Assembly (NCBI GenBank): GCA_011316305.1
Contig: SAUG01000109.1
Span: forward strand, 1-64,000
DNA: 64,000 bases
Source: Rusavskia elegans
Lineage: Eukaryota > Ascomycota > Lecanoromycetes > Teloschistales > Teloschistaceae
Direction: 5' to 3'
Position numbers and translations under genes: made by a program. Of the stretch, positions 13,560 to 21,720 are shown piece after piece; positions within the stretch are counted from its first letter, which is position 1; every line of letters starts with the position of its first letter. The notes beneath the pieces were generated by a model. That model saw only the letters and a list, made by a program, of their open reading frames with translations. It made no database searches and had not been told where the DNA came from.

Positions 13560-13970
13560 TATTATAGAATTATCTAAAAGATCTGTTATTTCTAAAAATT
13601 AGTTAAACTTATTAATATATCTATAAACGGAAATATAACGAATAGTTATTTAAATTAATTAAAAATAAACTAGTTTAATTACTAGAGCAGTATATAGCGA
13701 TAACTAATAAATTAAATATAAGCAATAAAGGCGTCGAGTTCGAAATCTATATAAATAAGTAAAATCTTCGATTATTTAAATTATTTATAGATTAAAATAA
13801 CTAAAATAGCTTTATCTTATAGTATTCACCTACTAAAACTACTAAGATATCCGCTAGTACTAATACCTAGGCCGTCCTGCATATCCCTGCCTGTAGAGGC
13901 GTGATAGAAAATCCAGCGCTGTACTGAGCACTACCGCGTTCCCTGAGGCACGCCGCCTGTGCTCATAACA
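13560..13970 (-). repeat. 5' LTR of chromovirus E1, half RIP-mutated
   Basis: Bases up to about 13867 are RIP-mutated. The last roughly 100 bases (ctgcatatccctgcctg onward) are normal in composition. Aligned with the left LTR, that portion shows only C-to-T and G-to-A changes in the left copy. The mutation boundary therefore lies inside the LTR. Transcription of the element would run leftward from here. Confidence 0.9.
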
Positions 13971-14509
13971 ACCTTGAACCTCCACCGTGGCATGTAACAA
14001 GGGTGCACGCAAATGACTGTTTTGAAGCGAATCGAAGTCGACTGTCTTCAAGTTTATCTATGCTATGGGAGGCTAGCATTGCGATCGTGATAGGACCATG
14101 GAGACTAGCCGGTAACTTCACACAAAACCCGCTCATTCGAGATCCACGATTTTATGGACGATGCGATTTTGACGCTCGGAAATAGAAGCTTCAATGGACG
14201 GATATCCGTTGGAGAGAATGGATGTACCATCAGCTCGCTCATTGTTATGAGAGAATGATCATTGGTGGCGGGTGCGACCGGAGAGATGAAGAAAGGCTTG
14301 GCATTTCGTCAGAGAGAAGAGTGTCAACACGTCTACTCTGATGCGCCGTGGCGAGGGTGTGTATACATGATACGAGGAGGTTATGGTACAAGAGCATTAT
14401 ACATGGTGGTCTTCGTTGGATGTTTCTTGGGCTGGGTGTGTCAAAAAGAGGGCGGTGACTGCCATATCAAAAAAAAAAGAATTGTCAAAAAGGTAAAAAA
14501 TGGATGCAG

Positions 14510-14605
14510 CTGGGAGTCGAACCCGCGCAGTTTCAGAGAGCCTAGTACTGAAACGGTAGGTAGAATCATCCACCCCAGCGTGGCCATCCACATCGCTCAA
14601 AGCTA
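14510..14605 (-). other. tRNA-like sequence, possibly a pseudo-tRNA
   Basis: On the minus strand there is a perfect B box (GGTTCGACTCC), and upstream of it an A-box-like TGGCCACGCTGG. Downstream, on the same strand, there are T-rich pol III-terminator-like runs. However, a cloverleaf could not be closed: the T stem needs a bulge, the acceptor arms pair poorly, and the middle forms a 7-bp stem with an 11-nt loop. It may be a decayed tRNA or a SINE head, unrelated to the SINE copies above. Confidence 0.3.
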
Positions 14606-14618
14606 GCTATTATTCCGT

Positions 14619-15079
14619 ACCGCACTAGCCTATACCGCACCGTATCGACTAATCCGATAGCTAGCACCGCTCCGTACCGAGCTTTAAGCGGGCTAGTATA
14701 CTATTAGTATATAGAGCTTATAAACGAGCCTTGGCAGAAATTTTTCTCTACGACTATTAGATTTCTGCTATCGTATATTCAATGCTTGTATACCAACGTT
14801 TGATTTGCTCACCGAACCATTGGTTCATCGGGTACTAATATCGAAACAAATAATTTAACTAAATTAGTAACGTTAAATTATATTAACTAATAATGATATT
14901 AAAAATTAGAGTTTCTACCAGCTTATAGAAGCTTAGCGCTAAAGCTTGGTATTTCGTAAAAAGCTAGTACTGCCCGTACCTAATCGGAGTAGTGCTAGCA
15001 CCGCTCCGCACCGCTGATTGGTAGACCCGCACCGCACCAGCACTAGCGTCTGTGCGGTGCGGGCGGTGCGGATTGCCAC
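14619..15079. repeat. Possible MITE with CCGCACCG-rich ends
   Basis: Two blocks rich in ccgcaccg/ccgtaccg (14619-14700 and 14960-15079) flank an AT-rich middle. Part of the second block is an inverted copy of the first (tgcggtgcggg versus taccgcaccg), and the motif gctagcaccgctccg occurs directly in both. This resembles termini with subterminal repeats. Exact ends and a target duplication were not found. Confidence 0.4.
14763..14863 (-). mobile_element. Fragment of repeat family B, 5' end only
   Basis: Read on the minus strand, these 101 bases match the first roughly 100 bases of the two family B copies (51784 and 53112). The match runs from a ttagttaaattatttg leader through an agtacccg segment to atagcagaa. 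The match stops abruptly after that. It lies in un-mutated DNA and so preserves a nearly original version of the terminus. Confidence 0.7.
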
Positions 15080-15314
15080 ACTGACCCAAGTTGACGCCGC
15101 AGGGTACCCCGAGTTTCAGTCTAGGCAATGACCACAATCAGCTTGCCGCGCGTCGCGCTAGTGCCTGCACGTGCCGCCAAAGTCACTGTTGTCACCTCAC
15201 ATTTCCCTCTGCATCCTCCTCCAACTTCCACAGAACACACCATCCACATCATCGACATCAGCAAGCCATACGCAGCATCGTCACCGTCGATACCACGATT
15301 GTCATACAGCAGAA

Positions 15315-15836
15315 ATGGCCGAACAAAACCACCAGAATCAGCTGCCCGCTCGCCGCCAGGCAGCTAACCGTTAACATCACAAGTCAGCCATTCGTGCAGC
15401 TGCCAGTGAGTGCTTCCACCACCTCATTTCACTGCTCATACCCACTGACATGCCATGCAGAGCCTCTCGCTACCACGATTGCAGGAATACCCATTCAACT
15501 CGTCGTGCCCGGTACTAGCACCCGCCAAGAGCAGATGAAGCAAGCCCGCCGTTGGCTAGGAAACGAACACCATGGCCACCGCTTCTCACGCCCCGTCATC
15601 CAAGAAGTCGAGAAGCTTTTACACGCCAAAGACGAGATCCGCGCCGCTCATCCCTTCGACATCCTCACCCCACCGCCGAGCATGTCGTCGCCACCCTTGA
15701 TGCGGAACGCGCGGAAGCGGAGGAGGCGGGGATTATGGGGGATTGGTGGTCTGGCGAGTCTAGGAAGGGGGTCACTGTTGTTCAGGGTATGGCATTCAAG
15801 GCTGCACGCAAGATGGCGGAGATGAAGGGGCGCTAG
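15315..15836 (+). pseudogene. Broken small gene of unknown function
   Basis: A coding-like stretch beginning ATG at 15315 (MAEQNHQNQLPARRQAAN). It has one clean intron at 15406-15460 (55 nt: GTGAGT donor, CTGAC branch site, GCAG acceptor), which joins frames correctly into KPLATTIAG. Two lesions disable it. A TAA at 15372-15374 would be CAA if one C-to-T change were undone, which is a RIP-type change. A frame change near 15670-15690 separates a segment ending in FDILTPP from one starting EHVVATLDAERAEAEEAG. The last segment is acidic and helical and ends at TAG 15834-15836. The product would be about 180 residues. I recognise no family. It could instead be a live gene with an unrecognised second intron. 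Confidence 0.5.
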
Positions 15837-16217
15837 GCTTGGATGTGGAGGGAGAAGAAGTGGGCGAGAAGGAGCTGGGGTCTACACAGTTGGGTGGGTT
15901 GTGTGAGGACGACGTGGGTTCGAATCTGATTGCTCACTCGCATCGGACCACGACGCCGATGCCGACAAGGGGGTGGAGCAGGGAGACATGGAGGCGATAG
16001 ATACTACTGAGGGGTGACGGTACAACTTGACATGACTTACACTAGCGAGGGAGTTCAGGCGTCATTACGCTCTAGGCTAGAGACATGATACCCCCAATGC
16101 AAATGATTTGACAGCTGAACAGCAGTGTTCATTCATCCGTTAACACGATTGTACATCATCGAGGTAGCTGTTGTCATGATGGCTGTTTACGATTGATTGT
16201 ACTATTAAGTCAATATG
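15837..16217. other. Intergenic spacer, convergent side
   Basis: This lies between the broken gene and the 3' end of the protease gene. No gene was seen. A GGTTCGAATCT motif at about 15918 resembles a pol III B box but has no tRNA fold around it. Confidence 0.5.
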
Positions 16218-17206
16218 TTAGACCCGCTTATCCCCACGGTACCTCCGAATCGAAAACCGTTGCGTTGGCAGCACCTCGGTGATGAGGGATCCCTCGTCTA
16301 GGCGGATGCGGACGTGAGGGGAACAGGGTGCAGCCCAGTCGGACATCTGATAAGTGTCAGTCTCATCGCCATGCCAAAAGGGACAAGCATCAAAGAGAGG
16401 GGACAACATACTAGCAACATAATAAACATAACTCTCTGCATTCCTAATCGTCCTCCCAGACGGCAACGACAGACACTGCTCCACATTATAATAATCCATC
16501 CTCGACCCAATCGTATTCCAGAGATATATATGCGTCAATTCATGCATCAACACCCAGCTCTGATGCCTTATCAGATCCAGTCCATCGCTGAGGAATAACC
16601 TCCCTTGAACCCCTACTTCGAGGCATGCGCGCTTAGATCTTTGGAGGCGGACGGGCAGTTGGAAGAAGCGGGGACAGAGTGTTATTATGGGGTTCGAGGG
16701 GGATTCGAGTAATGTTGTGGCGAAGGGGCCGTGGGGATCTTGGCAGCGGATATACATGTCCGTATTGAGTTCTGTGCTGTTGACTTGGGTGGGACCATCT
16801 AGGCAGACGAATGAGGGTGATATGGCGCGATCGGTGATGGCGGGGGTGGGGGCTGCGGTGGTGATGTTTTCGAGGATGCGCCGGATGAAGGGGGCGTGGT
16901 TGGGGTCTTTGAAGAAGGCGTTGAAGGCGGGGCTGGCTCTTGGGGTGGAGAGGTCGCGGAGGGCGGGTTGCAGGTTGAGGATGAGGGATGAGTATTGGTT
17001 TATGAGGGCCTCGGTGCGGGTCCTGCAGTTTATGAAGGTTAGGTTGCCGCTGTGGATGCGTTCTAGGTGTGCTGTGTGGGGGTTAGTCGTAGCTTATGGA
17101 GAGAGGAGCAGGAGCGTGGATTACGTTTTACGTATAGAGCCTTGGCATGTGGTAGTAGGAGTAAGATTAGGATGTAGCAGTGGAGTTGGAGGATAATAAG
17201 GCGCAT
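16218..17206 (-). CDS. Secreted aspzincin (M35-like) metalloprotease
   Basis: A predicted 311-residue secreted zinc endopeptidase. Exon 1 is 17206-17125 and exon 2 is 17071-16218. The intron (17072-17124, 53 nt) has a GTAATC donor, GACTAAC branch site and ACACAG acceptor; this donor is the one that keeps the frame. Residues 1-23 are a signal peptide: a hydrophobic run YILILLLLP, then an AKA cleavage site. The zinc motif HELTH is at residues 204-208. GSRMDYYN follows about a dozen residues later and supplies the third ligand Asp in the place of the GTxxDxxYG aspzincin motif. NAESYVYY at about 238-245 matches the conserved NADSY region of deuterolysin-like proteases. The N-terminal part may be a propeptide. 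It is intact, normal in composition, and transcribed in the same direction as the HET gene upstream. The family is known for secreted degradative or effector-like enzymes; the substrate is unknown here. Confidence 0.85.
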
Positions 17207-18130
17207 GATATTGGTATTCGGAATGCTTACGAAGCATCCTTGGATACATGATACACTAGCTATGGAGTGCCGGGGGCCTCGGACATTTATAAAAGACTGC
17301 ATAACATAATGAAGATGGAAATAGAACGCGTCGCAGAAGGAAACCGGGTCGCTAGAGTGGTGATATATTGGGTAGGCGCCTTGCCGACCGAATCACTCCT
17401 GAAGACCGACCAACCACGGATCAAATTGCCGCGACCGGCATCAGTGGGCTTAGTGAGCAGTTACGCTGTGAGAGCGAGTCTAACGGGTTGCTCTTGACAA
17501 TCGTGACCTCGATAGGCATGACCCTGTCGAAAACGGTACAGAGTGCTTGCTCAGTCGCTACGCACCTTCCGCAGATATCCCTATCATTTCCTGCGCCCAC
17601 TGATGCCGGCACAATACTTGGGTAGTCGGCCTCGGATAATCTGATGGGTCCGGAGTGGGTATGGATGCTGATCCTGGACAGGCGGGCGTAATTGCGATGG
17701 TGGAGTGTAGATGGAGTATTGCGAAGAGCAGGATTATGCTGCAGGCGCGCCCGATGTTAAGGTTTTTGGGGACACAAGCGCTATTTGACGAGAAAGATCG
17801 AAGATGAAAGGTTCGACTGCGTAAGTCGGTGCATGTTCCTCCCAGCTTTAAGCTTTGATTCCGAGGTGAAGACAAGATGCTTGAGGCTCGTGGTATAATG
17901 CAGTACTGTGCGATGGGGTCATTTATTCGTACCCGTGATTTGTTTGCGTAGACTCATATGAAGAGAGGTGGGCATCCTTTGTACTGTTTGGTGAAAGCCT
18001 CGCTGGGTGTCGTGACGAATTTGGGCTGCCTGAGTCATAAGCGTTTGTGTAGCGCGCCAGTGTAGAGGATCCAATACCCTGGGTCCATCCGTGGAGTTTC
18101 ACGATCTTTGCTTAAGCATGATAAGGAGGA
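17207..18130. other. Intergenic region between protease and HET genes
   Basis: About 920 bases of normal composition. One minus-strand frame (17558-17875) contains a hydrophobic segment followed by a Pro/Cys-rich stretch that looks like a small secreted protein. It has no ATG upstream in frame and no supporting intron signals, so it is not called. The region should hold the HET gene's terminator and the protease promoter. Confidence 0.5.
17286..17291 (-). promoter_or_regulatory. Possible TATA box of the protease gene
   Basis: On the minus strand the sequence reads TATAAA, 80 bases upstream of the protease ATG. The distance is reasonable for a fungal promoter. The motif is short and could be chance. 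Confidence 0.35.
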
Positions 18131-19909
18131 CTATCTCGAATGTATAGCCAGGCTGTAATAAGGATCTCCATCACCGGTCGTGTTTCGCTTCAGGGTTACG
18201 ACTTTGCCCCGACCGAGATCCAGTGTATACTCATCACGGATTTCGAGAGAAGACTTGCCTGCATTGGGTTGAAAAAGGCAAGCGTTTCGTGCCTCTATAA
18301 AATTGTATCTTGGACTCAAAACATGCAAGCTGAAGGCTTTGGCGAACGTCCCTAAATGCCCAAAATTAATGATGATTCTAAAGGGGCCTTGGTAGTCATC
18401 CATGAATGTCAAAAGTGCAGAACCCGAAAACGCAGAAAGTCGTATTTTCCAGTGATCAAATCCGCCAGAGTCTGGACCGGTGACGTAGACAGGCCAGGTG
18501 ACATAGCATTCATGGGGGACAAGGCGTTCAATGCTGCTTGAGTTGTAAAGAACCAACCCCTCGTCAAAATTGCGGCCAAATTCTTCACGAAGCTGGTTCC
18601 CCTGTGCTTTTGTGACCCCAAATGAATTGTCGGGGATACTGTAAGGCTTAGGGTGCCGAATATATATAGTGGTTTGTTCAGTATGTTTGAATGGACCATT
18701 ACAATACAGATCGAAGTCAACAACTTCACCAGCAAAGATTCTGGTGTAGATATTTGTATCTAGCCGATGAAGTATGATGGTGAATGGACTTCCCTTAGTG
18801 GTGAAAAACTCTCCCTTAGTTCCAAGCGTACAATTGAGAGGAAGTAGAACAAAGTCTCCCACTGCCGATGTCATTCGGTAAGTAGCTTCTAGTGACAGGC
18901 CCCGGTTGGTCACTGTATAGGGTAACCTGGTGAATTCTGGGCGTCCATACGGAAAATATTCTCCAGAACCACTGAAAGCCGAAGGTTCTGTGGCGAAGAT
19001 TCCTGAAACGTTGTCTTTTGAATGCCAAGCAAAGATGGACTCATCGTCAAAATTGCGAATGATCTCATGCTGAAGTCTGGTGAACGCTCTGGATCCTTCT
19101 CCGTACAGAAGTGACATGTTGATCTGATGCAGAGTAAACAAGGAGAGATCAGCGCCGTATCATTACGAATTAGCAAATCTATTAAGTCTTACCTGGAACA
19201 GGCCCAACAGACAGTAAGCTTGATCTTCCAGTCTCGTAGTTGAGCGGTGGGAAGCCCATGACATCCGTGTTGCGACACTCGCGTTGAGGCATGAAATCCT
19301 ATTCCCGAGGTATTTTTTATGAATCCCGGTCACCGAAGATATATAATCTTCGAGCTTAGCTTTTTTCCCCAGACATTGCCAGTTCTTATCATAGAAGATA
19401 ATATTCGAGGGTGCGAGAAGCTCCTGTAGAGTCCAGCCTCTTTTAAACCACCGACTCGCCTTGAACTCATTGATAACAGTATCATCCAGATCCTCAGCAG
19501 TCATGGAGACATCGCTCAAATACGCATAGCACATCGCTGATTTGCCATACCAGTCATACATCGAATTGATTGCTTCTGAAAGCTCGGCACTGCTCTTTTT
19601 GTCGATGCACACAGTATCCACCCAAGCCCATTGATACCCGTGGAGGAGAGCTTCAGCGCAGCATCTCTCGACTTTCTTGTAGCCCTTCCGCTGCTTCAAG
19701 CGACTTGTCTGATTACTCCAGGGAACCAATTGTCCAGCGACAGCGTACACATAATTGGCGAGCGACGCAGGTTGCAAATCGCTTTCCAAAATCATCTCTT
19801 GGAACGAGATCTCTTCGTCGCCCCAGGTATGTGACAGTATCGCATACTGGACGTCATCTGGGTTGATGAAGTTGTGCAAAGCTAGGGTGCGGGTGTTTAG
19901 CAACCACAT
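18131..19909 (-). CDS. HET-domain (heterokaryon incompatibility) protein
   Basis: A predicted 569-residue intracellular protein of the HET family, whose members trigger cell death when genetically different hyphae fuse. Exon 1 is 19909-19193 and exon 2 is 19123-18131. The 69-nt intron (19124-19192) has a GTAAGA donor and CATCAG acceptor and joins CLLGLFQ to INMSLLYGEG, a boundary that fits the family consensus. All HET blocks are present: AILSHTWGDEE at 23-33, WVDTVCIDKKSSAELSEAIN at 96-115, CYAYLSDV at 127-134, and SRWFKRGWTLQELLAP at 152-167. Residues from about 265 onward form a C-terminal region of unrecognised fold with no repeats or P-loop, so this is a stand-alone HET protein rather than a STAND receptor. 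It is fully open and has normal codon use despite lying about 1.2 kb from RIP-mutated DNA. Confidence 0.92.
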
Positions 19910-21068
19910 GTTCGGTCTGATGAATGCAGGTATTTAAGGCAGTTGGATGTGTGTTTTGTTCTTTGTGGAGGAGGTGTAGTGTTGTCATCCGGTGCGAACC
20001 AATACGGCTAGGGCAGCACTCCTCCTCCCAGCTAGGATTTTCCTTCCTGTTGTAGGGCAGGTATTCGTACCTTCTAGGTCTTGATCTCTGACCGACTCGG
20101 CTGTTGATTAGCCCAGCGGTAGATGACACCGCTAGGGTTCCAGTGAGCTCACACTGTCTTAGGTACTGCCGCAGGGACATGGAAGCTGAGACATCACAGT
20201 CAAGATGAGAAATCTGACCAGCTAAGTTGACCAAAAGACCGGGGCTCCACGCTTAGCTTCGTCTCAATGTGCGTTGAAAGAATCACACTGGAGATGAAGA
20301 AAGGTGGAGAAGGGTTGACCAGGAAGTCTGCTTGATTCATGTGCCAAGGATTACTGCCGCCAAGCCCACTATTGGGATTACGTAACTCAGGGATCCTTGC
20401 CCTGGCCAGGATTGTGGACACCTTGCAGCGCGCCAAAGAATCGAGTTTCGATGGTCCGCCGGATATATCGGACGTATACGACAACACTTCACAGCCAATG
20501 GATGAGCGGGTAGATATCTTAGCGTGCCATACTAGGGGTAAGGAAATGCCAAAAATCGACGGTAAAAAGACAGCAAGCTGTCTAATCAAGCCTGTCTTAT
20601 CCAGGGGTTCAGGGGTCAAGATTGGTGTATCCCGTAATCTATTTACCACATCAAACTCCACAACTATGTGCTCTCTATCGTGTCGAGAACCCTCCTGTCC
20701 TATTTCAAAAGACGATCATTCAAAAATCAGAAGATAAAAATTCTGCGAACCTTTGATAGCTTCCATATATTTTTATAATGCTACTGCCACTGCCATCAGT
20801 ACCCGAACAGCATTGGACCATAGAGGTTCAGTATATATACAGCGGACAAATGTTCCGATTTAAGTGAATACACCACGTGGAGATATCACAAAATCTGCCA
20901 TCTGGGACTACTTCTGCGCGTCGTCGCTTAGTGTTGAACAGCAATCAATTGCCGCAGATATCGTGGCGATACCCGCCCCGACAATATGTCTTCGTGCATG
21001 TGCTGATCCTCTTTCATCTATTCAAGGTCTTCATCGAATAGACGAGAGTGATCGGCAGAAGACCTCTC
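19910..21068. other. Normal-composition DNA upstream of the HET gene
   Basis: The HET promoter must lie in its first few hundred bases. Long opposing ORFs overlap at 20200-20737, but neither begins with a clear ATG, has a known motif, or shows splice sites that extend it. They are not called. The last bases (20997-21068) are the host target of the family A element; CTCTC at 21064-21068 is its target duplication. Confidence 0.5.
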
Positions 21069-21293
21069 TGTTACGTCCACGATTCTACAGAGGTACGCTG
21101 GAAGATTGGCTAGCTAAACGAGACCGATTATCTATAGCCGCCTATAGCCGCCGTAGCCGACTTTTATAATAGGGTTTTTTAGCGGACGGCTATCTATTAG
21201 TACTATCGGCTATTTTTATTATATATATTATTCCTTTTTTCTATTAGATAGTTTTTTTTATAAGTTATTAATATAATTATTAAATATCTTTAT

Positions 21294-21720
21294 ATATATA
21301 TAATTAATCATTCGAATTTTGATTTTAGTCTTTTACGAATTTAACGCTAGAGACGCTAATTCGATCAGATTACGTAATTATTTAATATTTAAATATTTTA
21401 CCGAAAACTCGAATTAAAAATTCCCGAAAGAGCTAGATCTGGACTAAAACCTAGAAGGAAACCGTAATCTATTTAACTTTAATTAATTTAATTTTCTTCG
21501 ATCGATCGAGCTAGGCCGAAAGAATCTACTATCTAGTCTTTCTATATTTTAAACTCTATCAAAATCGACTAGGGTCGATAGAAAAAACTTAAGTATTAGA
21601 TTAGCTTTCGAGGGATTCGAACCTCCGACCCGTCGGATTAACTCCGTTAACTCCGAAGAGCGCTGGATCCGCCGGGTCTCTAGGTTACGCAGCATTACTA
21701 CTGCGCTATCTAGGTCATTG
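21294..21720 (-). mobile_element. tRNA-derived SINE, copy 3, in an LTR
   Basis: A 427-bp insertion in the 5' LTR of family A copy A1, flanked by the exact 11-bp duplication aatatctttat (21283-21293 and 21721-21731). Read on the minus strand, the A box TAGCGCAGTAG (complement of 21698-21708) and B box GGTTCGAATCC (complement of 21613-21623) both fit the pol III consensus perfectly. This makes it the best preserved head of the three copies. Removing the SINE restores an LTR of the same length as the other family members. Confidence 0.92.

Larger units (their letters stand above)
6425..13970 (-). mobile_element. Complete Ty3/Gypsy chromovirus, RIP-mutated (E1)
   Basis: A full LTR retrotransposon bounded by 411-bp direct repeats (6425-6835 and 13560-13970) that begin TGTTAT and end ATAACA. 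The 5-bp target duplication ACCTT is perfect (6420-6424 and 13971-13975). Coding remnants read on the minus strand through RIP-type stops. They are a Gag CCHC zinc knuckle (about 12637-12681), reverse transcriptase (about 9990-10900), RNase H (about 9450-9700), integrase (about 8850 down to 7900) and a C-terminal chromodomain (about 7390-7500). The domain order and chromodomain identify a chromovirus. A SINE (8875-9297) and a 581-bp non-coding insertion (11458-12038) are nested in it. The same family recurs on the plus strand from 54991. Confidence 0.9.
13971..15314. other. Normal-composition intergenic DNA next to the LTR
   Basis: The first 60 bases are the continuation of the host locus that the chromovirus interrupted; its other half is 6361-6424. 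Beyond that no convincing gene was found, and the short ORFs here overlap on both strands and show no family signature. The stretch contains a tRNA-like motif (14510-14605), a family B fragment (14763-14863) and two CCGCACCG-rich blocks (about 14619-14700 and 14960-15079). Confidence 0.5.

Noticed and set aside
14262..14606. 114-codon ORF, plus strand, and an opposing 67-codon ORF
   Set aside because: They overlap each other on opposite strands, end in the tRNA-like motif, and show no domain or splice signals.
15091..15825. 244-codon single-frame ORF
   Set aside because: It reads straight through a clear intron and uses the wrong frame in exon 1. The spliced model starting at 15315 explains the sequence better.
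17558..17875. Possible small secreted protein on the minus strand
   Set aside because: A hydrophobic segment followed by Pro and Cys looks attractive, but there is no in-frame ATG before it and no intron that would provide one.
20200..20737. Overlapping 153-codon (minus) and 132-codon (plus) ORFs
   Set aside because: Both are open but antisense to each other. The minus one lacks a true ATG at its start, and neither has a recognisable domain.
20864..21169. 101-codon ORF upstream of and into the A1 LTR
   Set aside because: Its last third is LTR sequence, and the rest shows no family resemblance.
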